Shown: positions 1 through 9,688 of the stretch, one piece after another
How positions within the stretch are numbered: the first letter of the stretch is position 1
Layout: every line of letters begins with the position of its first letter
Source of the DNA: Anas platyrhynchos
Taxonomy: Eukaryota > Chordata > Aves > Anseriformes > Anatidae
Direction of reading: 5' to 3'
DNA: 64,000 bases
Assembly (NCBI RefSeq): GCF_047663525.1
Contig: NC_092617.1
Coordinates: 2,608,501-2,672,500, forward strand
Notes under the pieces: model-generated
Database searches by the model: none
Seen by the model: the letters and a program-made list of their open reading frames with translations, nothing else
What the model was told of the DNA's origin: nothing
Made by a program: the position numbers and the translations under genes

Positions 1-450
1 GATCATGAAAGGCATCATAAACATGCCCCTAAAAAAATAACTGATATGTGGAAATCAAGAGAAACCTGGCCAGGAGAAATGTGAGATAGAGAGGAGGGAA
101 TAGGGGTTTGGCCAGCCGGTATTAAGGATTTTGTAGAAGTAAGAGGGTTCAGGTTATGCTGATGCTGCTGTAACTGTGACTTAAAATACTCATACAAGGT
201 TATTCCCCAGCTTCAACCTGTAAACATATTTCCTAAACCTAAATGATATTCAGCACCCTGACAGGAATCCACTACTCTAATGAGTGACCTCAAAATATCC
301 CTAGAAGACAAAACTCAGCCCATAGCCACTTCCCCTAGCTTTTACTCTCTTAATCACTCTGATCTCTGCACTTAATACTAGCATTAAAATGGTCCACTTA
401 ACACTAGAAATCTGCTTAAGAGACACCTAAACAAAACCCTAACTCCAAAT
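1..450 (+). repeat. Module leader segment, copy 1
   Basis: Non-coding segment that recurs at about 42220-42660 (+) and, reversed, at about 53290-53780. The same phrases appear in all three: an 'aggagaaatgtga' stretch, a 'taagagggttca' stretch and a 'ttccccagcttc' stretch in the same order. No gene is seen. It marks the left end of the first OR module copy, which probably continues left of the window. Confidence 0.7.
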
Positions 451-454
451 AAAT

Positions 455-960
455 GTGAGGGGCCATGGATCTGATAAGCTTGTGGGCCACAAGGAGGAGA
501 TGGGTGGGAGTGTTCTGAGGAGCTCACCTCTGCCTCAGGATCTCCTGCCCCAGCATGAGGAATGTGACTGTGGCAGTGACTGTGAGGTCACTTCTGTCTC
601 TGCACTTGATAGGGCAGCAGCAGGAACATGTCACAGAAAGAGACTGGGAGGTCACTTGTGTCTGGAGGTGGCAGGTCACCCTTGACCTCTCCCTGGGATC
701 TGCACTTTTGGGCTGACATCTGGCAGTGGCCCTGCTAGGCCAGCAGAAGGCACCTGCTTGGCATGCTGACTAGGGGATCTCCTCTGCCTCCATAGCCAGG
801 AGGACCCAAACAGAAAGAAGGCCCCCAGATGGGTTGTCCTGTCCCTTCTGCTTCAGTCCATGACTGGACAGCAACAGGAGGCACAAGGCTTGGCTGTGTC
901 TAGCCAAGAAGCTGCAAGGCCAGCAGCAGGCCCCTGGCTTGGAAGCTGCTGCTCAATATC
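455..960 (-). repeat. Unit A, copy 1 (degenerate internal repeat)
   Basis: One of five related blocks; the others are about 5560-6110 (-), 27370-27925 (+), 33430-33697 (+, partial) and 52670-53250 (+). On the minus strand each has several loosely repeated stretches combining a 'gtgacctc' core with a nearby 'cctgctgctg' core at roughly 50-75 base spacing, so the block looks like an old degenerate minisatellite. AGGTCA half-sites are seen at 585-590, 649-654 and 673-678, the last followed by an inverted TGACCT at 683-688. I do not regard the open frames here as genes. Confidence 0.65.
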
Positions 961-984
961 TATGATCAGACCCTAGCTTCGTTT

Positions 985-2830
985 CTCAAGGAACAGCTGG
1001 TGAGGGTTGATGAGACGTTGGTAAAATGATGGAAATGCTGGGATGAGAACAAGGTGGTGAACAGAGATGGCTGTCTGCAGACTTCCAGGAAATAGGACAA
1101 AGTGTGGGACAGCATAGGGAAGCATGCAGAGGAAAAGACAGAGGTTGCTGATAAAAAGGGAAGGCTCCAACAGTCCTGATACTTTGGCTAGAGCTTTTGA
1201 GAAAACGAGATAAAGTCATTGCAGTGCAGCCTCTTTGTTTCCTTGCAACCCTGTGCAGAGGCAGGGTGGTGTCATATCAGTTTTCCTCTCGTGGCATCAC
1301 ACTGACCACCACATTCTTCATATCCCCAGGAAAAGTCAGAGGGTGCAGGATCTCCCCTCCCAGTGGCTGGGGTCAGGTCTTGGACCTTCTGCATCACCAA
1401 AACCAAGCAAGACTTTTCTCAGCACAGTGCTTTGCCTGTCTGTAATTATGGCCTCCAATTATCTGTCCTAACATGTGCCTGGGGAGGCTTTGTTAGTAAC
1501 AGCCCTTAGTGGGGCCCATTAAGACTCCAAGTCACTTCAACTTGTCCTTTTGAGTTTGCTTTTTCGTTCAATTGCATCATTCTCCTCTCAGTACCCAAGT
1601 TTCTTTGACTCAGCACCAAAATACTCCATGGAACTCATTAAAACACACAAACTCCTAAGGAGCCATATCTCTCCCATCATTTTCTTCAAGTATTGAAGAC
1701 TTGTTCAGCTAATTGGAGAACTTTCATGTTGTAGTTAAGGGGGAAGATTTCAAAGAGCATCTAATAAAAATCTTTTCCCATTTTAAAGGCTGAATTTTGA
1801 TGTGTTTCTGCTTAGAGCATCATTCTCCTATAGGTATTGGTCTAGGGTTTCTCCTTTGAAGTCCTGCTTGGATGGGAAGAACAGGGTTTTTCCTATTTCA
1901 AAACAAACAACAGGAAATCATGCTGCAATTTTCAAAAAAAAAAAAAAAACAAAGATCAAGTTCCTCATTTTGTTGCCTCCAGTGATTTTTACCTTCCCAA
2001 AAGGATGACTGTACATGATGTATTTTTCAGTGAGTAATAGGAAATTTTAAGTAATTGTGTTAATATTAATCCATATCATACAAATTCAATGATAAATTAT
2101 GAGGTTCTTGCTAAGGAAACCATTCAAGACTGCTGAGAGATGGGCGAGCTTGAACTCACTGAATCTCACAGCAGCAACTGGGTTGGTGAGAGAGGTCTGA
2201 ATGGTCAAAGAGTAAGGGGAGGGCAAACCAGGAGAACCATGGGAAGTGCATGGGTTCAGACAGGCAGGTGGAGATGGGACGTTCAGCAGGGTCTGTGTAA
2301 TCAAGATGGGTGTTGTCCCTGGAAGATGAGGGAGCACACCATGATAGACAAAGCGATGAGAATGCAAGTAAAGGAGATTATCTGTATTTCTTCTTCTGAG
2401 ATGAGTATAGATCATGGAAATTATAATTTCTTCTTGATTGAAATTACACTTCACTTGAGACATTTTACAGAAGGAATTGAATCATTTGAGCTGATGAATA
2501 GTTGCTTTATTAGATAAGAACTAAAGTAATAACTGAGTACTCAGGCAGAGCATTGCTGTCTAACCAGGGAAAACCTCCAGTGGTCCCGTTGTGTTTAAGG
2601 CACTTGCCTGGACTGACAGATGTCAGAAAAGACCTACAGGAGGCAGGAACCCTTTGGGAAAATCAGGTGGAGCCAGGTGGAGTTCCCAGGGCAACTCCAC
2701 TGCCAACAGTGGTCTTTGTCTCTGCAACTGCAGCCCAGTCCAGCACAGGAAACCCCTTCAAAGACAAACCTCTTTTTCAGTGGGTTCCTGAGATTGACCT
2801 AGATTTGAAATGGCCATTGGAAACATGAGA
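985..2830 (-). repeat. Unit E, copy 1
   Basis: Non-coding block homologous, in reverse orientation, to about 32220-33360 and 51290-52650. Shared landmarks include the 'tccatggtgtatt'-type stretch (here reversed near 1625) and the 'gacaaagaccactg' stretch (here reversed near 2710-2725). In the two plus-strand copies a long (ATTTT)n array follows the 'ggtcatttcaa' landmark; here, near 2805, no array is present. An A-run lies at about 1935-1950. No gene is seen in this 1.8 kb. Confidence 0.65.
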
Positions 2831-3429
2831 CCCTCTCCCTTATTCCTACTAGACACGTGAACATCCGTTTACCTTCCTGGGTCATCTTTAGCAAACTCAG
2901 GCTGAAAAACTCAAGTATAGCATGCTCGAAATGGCTGAGGCAGAACCCATCAGCTTGCCCCACTTTGGAAATGCTCTTGGTCCAGCTAAGGTTTTGAAAG
3001 CAAAACATGTGAAATGATCCTGCAGGTGAATGTGCAGAGTAAGGGAAAGTCACACATAATGTGCTGGAGTAGTAGAAGGCAAAAAACATTGCATTGTGCC
3101 TCAGAATAATCAAGGAGACCAGGTTCTGTTCATCAGTGTGACAAAGCAGAGTGAAGGACATTGAGTTATGTCCTAACACGAAGAAAGATGTACATCACTG
3201 GTGAAGGAACTGTCATTTGTGCCATCACCAATGTGAATTACACAAGCACCACCACATCTAATGGTAACCTGTCTGCTCCAGCTTAGTACCCAGGGCAGGG
3301 GAGAGGGAGCTGACAGCCAAGGGACACATTTGGGTGTGGAAGGTGGGGCCCAGAAGAGGCAAGGAGTCAAGGCCGTGCGGTGGGGGAGACAAGGCACCGT
3401 ACTCCACACAGGTGAGACACCACATGGGG
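2831..3429. other. No recognisable gene
   Basis: About 600 bases of module sequence between unit E and the old OR pseudogene. Parts align loosely with 31860-32220 in reverse. The several open frames on both strands are short, overlap one another and resemble nothing I know. Confidence 0.4.
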
Positions 3430-4010
3430 GAGACAGTGCTCCAACCTCTGTGAGCAAAGGGGGACAACACTCTCAGCTGCACCTTCTGCATGACTGCAGT
3501 GTTTCCAGCTGGGGTCCATGTCCTATGGTCAGCCCTGGGCTCTATGCCATCCCTGTTCTCGACAAGGCTTGAGAAGTGGAAGGTCTGGCTCCAGAAGGCA
3601 GCTGTACCTGAACCAGGGGAATTTCTCTCATGTGCAGTAATTCTTTCTCCTCCTCCCAGCTACAGTTCTGTGGCCCCAGTGTCATAGACACCTTCTGTGG
3701 TTTTGCCCCGTTGCTGGAGCTCTCCTGCAGTGCCACAATGATACTCATGGTCTTTCCTTTCATAATCTACATTTTGGATCTTTCTTCCTTCTTTCCTTCC
3801 TTCCTTCCTTCCTTTGGATCATCTTCCTCTTCTGTTTCCTGCAGTTTTCATGTGCGTGCATCCTCTGTTGACAAGCCCAAGGCCTTATCCACCTGCTCTT
3901 CTGTCCTCACGAGTGTCACTGTTTTCTATGACACCATTGTCACGGTCTCTGTAAAGCCCATAAAGGCTGTGCTCAGAGGTTTTAACCAAGCCCTTTCTCA
4001 TACCTTCATC
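3430..4010 (+). pseudogene. Old olfactory receptor pseudogene, copy 1 (not OR14-like)
   Basis: OR remnant broken by frameshifts. From about 3630 one frame reads an extracellular-loop-2-like stretch with QLQFCGPSVIDTFCG and then PLLELSCS, matching the usual OR pattern of FCGPN...FFCD...PLL.LSCS. A TM5-like hydrophobic segment follows, then a TTCC microsatellite, then a TM6-like KALSTCSSVLTSV (family KAFSTCSSHL). The TM3 and second intracellular region near 3490-3560 is only recognisable by comparison with the inverted copy at 31131-31850. The sequence belongs to a different OR group from the OR14-like genes here; OR6/OR10-like is a guess. It cannot make a receptor. Confidence 0.75.
3781..3816 (+). 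repeat. (TTCC)n microsatellite inside OR pseudogene
   Basis: A short run of TTCC/CTTT tetramers interrupts the TM5-to-TM6 part of the OR pseudogene. The inverted copy near 31290-31320 lacks the run and has a short CA run nearby, so the expansion arose after the two copies separated. Confidence 0.85.
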
Positions 4011-4489
4011 ATCCCCCTGTCAGTCCTAGGGTTGCTTATAGGTAGTATGGGAAGGGTGAGAGATGTGCTGGTGGAATTGCAGACATCATCATAAGACATA
4101 TCTCAAAGACCTTGGAAAGGACAGATTGATCAAAGAGGTTCCTCGGGACGTGGAAAAGGCAGATGTCGAAAGCATCTTGTACTTCAAGGCTGAGCAGAAG
4201 GATGATTAAGCCTAATCATGAATTAGAATGCCAGCATTAGCCCTAGCCCTCACCCAAGAACTAAACAAAACTCTAACCCATAAGGCTTGCCCTTTTCCTA
4301 CACTTTGAGCAGGCATCTTGAGCAGAACACCAATCCCTCCCTCAAAGCCCTTCCATTGCACTAGCCCTAGAAGTTGACCTCTAATCCCTAAATGTTAAAT
4401 TGACCACCTAACCCTCCACCACACACACAACACATCTCATCCTCAAACCCACTCCTATCCCTAACTTCAGCTGTTTGTCCCCTTGGGGC
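4011..4489. other. Module sequence, no gene
   Basis: Matches 30600-30960 in reverse; for example the 'ccccttggggcagggcagggac' region at 4478-4500 pairs with the reverse complement near 30640. No coding sequence recognised. Confidence 0.5.
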
Positions 4490-4835
4490 AGGGCAGGGAC
4501 TGTGATGTCCTTGAGCAAAGAGTCACACTCCATTTTTTTTATAAGCCCCCTGTAAGTACTGAAAGGCTGTGATGAGGTCACCCTGGAGCCTTCTTTTCTC
4601 CAGGCTGAACAGCCCCAGTGTTCTCAGCCTTTCTTCATAGGAGAGGTGCTCCAGCCACTTGATCATCTTCTTTGCCTCCCAGGCTCCATCTATGGGTTCA
4701 GGGAAGTGAAATACTTGGGAAGCCTGACTGGCAGGGAAGATTGAGGCAAAGATGTTGTTGAGGCCCTCAGCCTTCTCCATGTCTGTCATTACCAGCTCAC
4801 CCTTTTCATCCATCAGAGGGGGTAGACTCTCGTTG
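4490..4835 (-). mobile_element. CR1 LINE fragment with large internal deletion
   Basis: On the minus strand one open stretch (4523-4813) begins with [20 protein letters not shown], which belongs to the N-terminal edge of CR1 reverse transcriptase, and jumps without a frame break to [20 protein letters not shown], which belongs near the C-terminus. All RT catalytic blocks are missing. The equivalent element in the other arm (28740-30272, +) keeps the intervening ~1.1 kb, so this copy lost it by deletion. Confidence 0.85.
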
Positions 4836-5559
4836 GCTTTTCTTTTCTGAGAAAAAGAACTTGAGATCCATGGAAGCTATTCTGGAAACAAAACTAGTAG
4901 GTAGGATGCGCAATTTCGTAGAGAGGCAGAGCTGATGGGCATACTGGGCAGGATGCTCCTTTAGGCCCTTTTCCCTCCTGACTACAATGCCACTTCTCTC
5001 TGAAGAACAGAGTAGCCCACAGAGATGAAACATATACTGCCTATGTCATGGGAAAGCTGATCCCAATAAGATATGGGGAGGTCAGGAGCAACCTGGACAC
5101 GAGAGATGTGAGATTTTGGGGTGGGAAGAGGAGCATGGCCAACAGAAATTAATGATTTTGTAGAGGTAAGAGGCATCATGTAATGTAGATTGTGCAGCAA
5201 CACTGACTTGTACAGTCATGTATGGCCCTTACACTACTTTAACCAGTAGTCTTAATCCTTAAATCTAAATGCTGTTCCAACACTCTGACAGGAATCCATT
5301 TCTCTAAAGCTTGAACACAAGGTATCCCTTGAAGTAAAACTCAACAAATAGCCCCTTTCAATTACTTTTTCTCTCTTACTCACCTTAATCCCTTCCCTTA
5401 ATATTAGTATTAAAATCCTCTATTTAACACTAGGCTTCCAGGCAGACCTAAAAATGACGTAAACTACAGAGCCTGACCATACCCTAAACACAGAAGATCA
5501 CCAAACCTTCCCATTAAACATTTGTTTACTCTCAAACCCAGAAAGTTGTGCCTTATTCC
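4836..5559. other. Module sequence, no gene
   Basis: Inverted match to about 27926-28740. The clearest part is 5030-5220, whose reverse complement corresponds to 28270-28480 through the 'ccccaaaatctcaca' and 'gggatcagctttc' landmarks. No gene is seen. Confidence 0.6.
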
Positions 5560-6110
5560 CTTGGGAACTAGAAAGCAGTCAGCTATGCCTGAGGATCTCA
5601 TGGCCCAGCAGAAGGAATGTGACTGTGGCAGGGACTGTGAGGCGACTTCTGCCTCTGTAGTTGATAGGGCAGCAGCAGGAACGTGTCACGGAAAGGGACT
5701 GGGAGGTCAATTTTGTCTGGAGGTGGCAGGTCAGCCTTGACTTCTCCCTGGGAGCTGCACTTTTGGGCTGACATCTGGCAGTGGCCCTGCTAGGCCAGCA
5801 GAAGGCACCTGCTTGGCATGCTGACTGGGTGATCCCCTCTGCCTCCAGAGCCAGGAGGACCCAGGCAGAAAGAAGGCCCCCAGATGGGTTTTCCTGTCCC
5901 TTCTGCTTGAGTCCATGAGTGGGCAGCAGCAGGCACAAGGCTTGGCTGTGTGTAGCCAAGAAGCTGCAAGGCCAGCAGCAGGCCCCTGGCTTGGAAGCTG
6001 CTGCTGAGGTGACTTGTGTCTGGTTGGCTGAGAGGCCACAAGGATCCTGCTGGGTTGGGATACCTACTTCAGGAGGGGTTTCCACCCTGATGGACCTTTC
6101 TGTGGTTGTA
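5560..6110 (-). repeat. Unit A, copy 2
   Basis: Reverse-complement match to 27370-27925 and 52670-53250. On the minus strand it carries a long open frame, about 180 codons, that also stays open in the 52670 copy and has one stop in the 27370 copy. The protein would be rich in Cys, Ala, Gln and Ser and has no recognisable domain, and its composition follows the underlying GC-rich tandem repeat. I treat it as a repeat. Confidence 0.65.
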
Positions 6111-6570
6111 GGAAAGAGTAGGAGAAAAAAAAAAAAAAAAAAAAAAAAAGACACAAACCACCCTAAAAGGTGGGCACTGGCCATGAGGAGGAAGAAATGT
6201 CCAGGGGAACAACTGGTCTTCCTGCTACAGACTGAGGCAAAGAAGGCATTAATTATCTCAGCCTTTACCTTATCTCTTGGCACCAGGTTTCTGCCCACAT
6301 CCAATAATTTATGATGATTCTTAATCCTCTTTTATTTAAAGTATTTATATAAGCAGTGTTTATTGTCTTTGACATGAATGGATTGATTAAGCTCCAGCTG
6401 GGCTTTGGCCCTTCTAACTTTGTCCTGCACAGCCCCATAACTTTTAGGACACAGCTGCAGAGAAACTGACAGCATGCATGAGAATGAAGAACAGAAAAAG
6501 TAGAATCTGGCAGCCTTCCACGCATTACCTTTCTGTGACTGTGTTGCAGTTCCATTGAACTGGTTACTCC
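6111..6570 (-). other. Inverted arm with CR1-like scrap and A-run; ERV empty site
   Basis: An A-run lies at 6125-6149. The minus strand at 6190-6310 reads a CR1-like AEIINAFFASVCSRKT. The segment matches 26995-27350 and 24740-24867 in reverse. At about 6445-6450 the minus strand reads GTCCTA within flanks that match both sides of the LTR element at 24868-26994, so this is the unoccupied version of that insertion site. Confidence 0.7.
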
Positions 6571-6574
6571 TGTA

Positions 6575-6695
6575 TTATCCAAATGTTGGTTTAGTGGAGG
6601 ACTTGTTAGTGTTAGGTCAGAGGTTGGACTCGATGATCTTGAGGTCTCTTCTAACCAAGACAATTCTGTGTGGTTCTGTGTGTGATTCTGTGTCC
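6575..6695 (+). mobile_element. CR1 3'-end fragment present only in the left arm
   Basis: Contains the CR1 tail phrases 'ggttggactcgatgatctt' and 'gaggtctctt', followed by an 'attctgtg' type end. The paralogous place in the right arm (about 24705-24740) runs straight through without it, so the fragment was inserted after the inverted duplication. Confidence 0.8.
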
Positions 6696-6699
6696 CCTG

Positions 6700-7446
6700 T
6701 ACCTCCCAATGCTGCTGTAATGTCAGAGACAGCACAATCACACAAAGGCTGAACTGTCTGCCTGCAGACAGGAACAGCTGACAGAACGGTGCATCAGTAT
6801 GGTGGGAGCTTGAGAAACTATAGGATTTTGTCTAAAGAAACCTCTAGACATTTACAAGGAGAAGAGCCCAGTCCTGAATGAGAGGGAGAGTAACCCCACA
6901 CATCAGAGCAGACTGGGACACTGTTGAGTACAGAGGACAAGGAGGTCCTGGGCATCACGAGGGATGCCATACAAGCAGTGGTGCCTGCTCAGCAGGAACC
7001 AGGCCAACTGCCTACAAAGCTGCCTTATGAGGACCATGGCCACCAAGAAGATCTGAGTTACCATACTCAGCTATGATCCGGTATGACACCACAAGGACAA
7101 CTCTCTACAACTAACCAGTAAAGAGGCACAGGTCTGGGATTCTCTAGACTATCTTGGTGTGGAGAGGAGCAAGGGCTATGGCAAGTCCCAGCAGGACCCA
7201 GGTCTTTCTGTCCATGGCTATGGCTGTTGTCTCTGTCACTGAGGCCTATGAGGAGACATCTGATCATTGAAGAACCAGGGCCTCATTGCCCCCTCGCCCT
7301 CACCCATGAAACATGCAGGGGTCGTACCATTCTCCTGCACTGGACCATGCACATCCCCATCTCCTACTCCCCCACAAAGAGCCCTGAGCAAGGTGTGAAG
7401 GAAAGGATCTCCCTTCCTAGAGACCAGGGGTCATGGCCTGGCGCTT
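6700..7446. other. Module sequence upstream of OR, no gene
   Basis: Matches 23960-24700 in reverse and in part 35100-35690 and 58760-59380. No gene is recognised. The open frames differ between copies and are interrupted. Confidence 0.55.
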
Positions 7447-7830
7447 GTGCTTGGTGACACACATCCAGTTTTCCTACACCTCAGTGTCACCTTCACATTG
7501 CCTTTGTCTCCTTGTCCTCACTGCCTCCAGGGTTCTGCTCTAACGAGCTCCAAGGGAGGCTGTGTGAGTGCTGGCCCTCAGGGGGACACTGCAGGAAACT
7601 TGCCTCTGACTTGCACTTCTGGAGAGATGTCTTCAATTGTCTCTGAGTGCCTGAGGTTCGTGGGCTCATCAGCAAAGCCCCCAGAGGGGTGATTGCAGTG
7701 CCTTGGGCTGGTGCTGTGCTGCTGAGCTGTGCCAGGCTCGTGAGACAGAGAAAACACATTTCAGAAAGTCCCATGAAGCAGAGAGAGCGCTGTGCCCAGG
7801 AGCAGCTCCTCTGCACAGCGCAGCAGGGCT
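7447..7830 (+). promoter_or_regulatory. Unit B, copy 1: conserved block upstream of OR
   Basis: This block occurs on the same strand as, and upstream of, four OR14-like loci (here, 23490-23960 -, 35690-36140 +, 58250-58760 -), and a truncated copy lies near 16400-16640 (-). Over about 215 bases this copy and the 35690 copy differ at only five sites, although the flanks are much more diverged. One frame stays open in all four copies (81 codons here) but starts with GTG and resembles no known protein. An imperfect palindrome CTCCAAGGGAG at 7548-7558 is loosely like an O/E (EBF) site. I infer an OR promoter or first-exon region; this is not proven. Confidence 0.5.
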
Positions 7831-7950
7831 GAGGGCTCTGACTGCAGCTTGCACACAGAGAGGAGAGAAGGAGAGAGGGCTTGGAGGCACTTGGCAGTGG
7901 GAGGATGCTGAGAGCTGCCTGCAGGAGAAACCTGCACAGCCCTTGACAAG

Positions 7951-8240
7951 GTAAGTGTGAAAATGAATATTCTGTCCATCTGCACTTCTACTGCAACTTC
8001 TGTGCTCCCAGCTGTCTCAATTTTCTTCTCAGAGAAATCCCTGACCATGTTCATCATGCTAACCATTACAGGGGTAACTACTAGATAACAAAAGAAAACT
8101 CTACCTTGCTCAAGCAAGAAAGAAACCCGGAGGAAGGTCCTCTTCAAAAAGAGAGGGTAAGGCTAGGGCATGTTTTAAACTTGCAATGGCTTTTCCTGAG
8201 AGAAGTCCATTATAACGTTTCTCTGCCATCTCATCTTCAG
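7951..8240 (+). other. Predicted 5'-UTR intron of OR gene 1
   Basis: The sequence CCTTGACAAG/GTAAGTG gives a strong splice donor with the exon ending at 7950. A pyrimidine-rich TCATCTTCAG acceptor ends at 8240, leaving 26 bases of 5' UTR before the ATG at 8267. The same CTTGACAAG/GTAAGTG donor occurs in the minus-strand locus at 58210. Vertebrate OR coding exons usually have upstream non-coding exons, which fits. Confidence 0.6.
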
Positions 8241-8266
8241 CAGACAACTGTGTCCAGAGTCAGCAC

Positions 8267-9202
8267 ATGCCAAACGTCAGCTCTGTGAGCGAGTTCCTCC
8301 TGCTGGCATTTGCAGACAGGCGCGAGCTGCAGCTCCTGCACTTCGCGCTCTTCCTGGGCATCTACCTGGCTGCCCTCCTGGGCAACGGCCTCATCCTCAG
8401 TGCCGTAGCCTGCCACCACCGCCTCCACACCCCCATGTACTTCTTCCTCCTCAACCTCGCCCTCCTCGACCTGGGCTGCATCTCCACCACTCTGCCCAAA
8501 GCCATGGCCAATGCCCTCTGGGACACCAGGGCCATCTCCTATCAAGGATGTGCTGCACAGGTCTTTCTCTTTGTATTTTTGATGTCATCGGAGTATTTCC
8601 TTCTCACCGTCATGGCCTATGACCGCTACATTGCCATCTGCAAGCCCCTGCACTACGGGAGCCTCCTGGGCAGCAGAGCTTGTGCCCAGATGGCAGCAGC
8701 TGCCTGGGGCAGTGGCTTTCTCAATGCTGTTCTGCACACGACCATTACATTTTCCCTGCCCCTCTGCCAAGGCAATGTAGTGGACCAGTTCTTCTGTGAA
8801 ATCCCCCACATCCTCAAGCTCTCCTGCTCAGATGCCTACCTCAGAGAAGTCTGGGCTCTTGTGCTTAATGTTTCTTTAGTCTTTGGTTGTTTTGTTTTCA
8901 TTGTGCTGTCCTATGTGGAGATCTTCAGGGCAGTGCTGAGGATGCCCTCTGAGCAGGGCCGGCACAAAGCCTTTTCCACGTGCCTCCCTCATCTGGCCGT
9001 AGTTTCTCTGTTTGTCAGCACTGCTGTGTTTGCCAACCTGAAGCCGCCCTCTATTTCCTCGCCATCCCTGGACCTGGTGGTCACACTTCTCTACTCAGTG
9101 GTGCCTCCAGCAGTGAACCCCCTCATCTACAGCATGAGGAACCAGGAGCTCAAGGATACAGTGAGGAAAATGTTTCCATACATGCCTCTTAAGCAACCAT
9201 GA
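8267..9202 (+). CDS. Olfactory receptor, OR14-like, intact
   Basis: A 311-residue odorant-sensing G-protein-coupled receptor, full length for the family, expected in the ciliary membrane of olfactory neurons and to signal through Golf and adenylyl cyclase. The N-terminus has a glycosylation site (N3-V-S). TM2 contains PMYFF (56-60), the TM3 end has MAYDRY (116-121), TM5 ends with SYVEI (from 215), TM6 begins KAFSTCLPHL (234-243) and TM7 has PPAVNPLIY (280-288). C95 and C177 are candidates for the conserved extracellular disulfide. The ATG gives the usual short N-terminus and follows a splice acceptor. It is about as close to the genes at 37817 and 57082 as those are to each other, differing mostly in TM3 and TM5. 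No disabling change is seen. Confidence 0.93.
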   Translation: MPNVSSVSEFLLLAFADRRELQLLHFALFLGIYLAALLGNGLILSAVACHHRLHTPMYFFLLNLALLDLGCISTTLPKAMANALWDTRAISYQGCAAQVFLFVFLMSSEYFLLTVMAYDRYIAICKPLHYGSLLGSRACAQMAAAAWGSGFLNAVLHTTITFSLPLCQGNVVDQFFCEIPHILKLSCSDAYLREVWALVLNVSLVFGCFVFIVLSYVEIFRAVLRMPSEQGRHKAFSTCLPHLAVVSLFVSTAVFANLKPPSISSPSLDLVVTLLYSVVPPAVNPLIYSMRNQELKDTVRKMFPYMPLKQP

Positions 9203-9688
9203 TGTGTTCAGAAGATCTGTACTTAATAATATACAAATATTTTGATTCATATTATATCATATCATTTTTATTGTTACTAGTGTATTCCTAAGTTTGTCAT
9301 TAATAGTAATCCTAACAGAAATCAAAGGGTATTTGGGAAAATGATACAACATTTCTTAAATTATATTTCTTTGTTAGTATTTGAACTACATTTCATTTTG
9401 TTTTTAATAATCTCATTCTTAGCATTCTGAATGTTACATCTTGTGTAAGGTTTGACCACATCATCTAATGTACATACAGAACCAGGCTTCCTTGCTAGAG
9501 AAAGACAATAAAGATGTCAGTGGAATTTCATTGGTCTCAGTATCCTTCTCTTCCCATCTCCTCTGGAGCTGGGGAAGCAGCCCCAGAATCCAGGAGGGGC
9601 TCAGGTCCAGGAGCCCAGCTGCCACGGTTAGGAGCAGTGTATTTGGATTCGACCTTGTGGATCTAGGTGACAGTCCTGTCGTCTCTAT
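9203..9688 (+). other. OR 3' flank and unit C start
   Basis: AT-rich to about 9460, then a block with AATAAAG at about 9506-9512 that is shared with 40370-40440 and reversed with 55560-55630. The AATAAA could be the OR polyadenylation signal. Unit C sequence continues to about 9688, where an LTR interrupts it. Confidence 0.5.

Noticed and set aside
8237-8545. Long minus-strand frames antisense to each OR (also 22217-22480, 37775-38287, 56540-57112)
   Set aside because: Glu/Gly-rich shadows of the GC-rich OR coding exon, present antisense to every copy and mirroring its codons.
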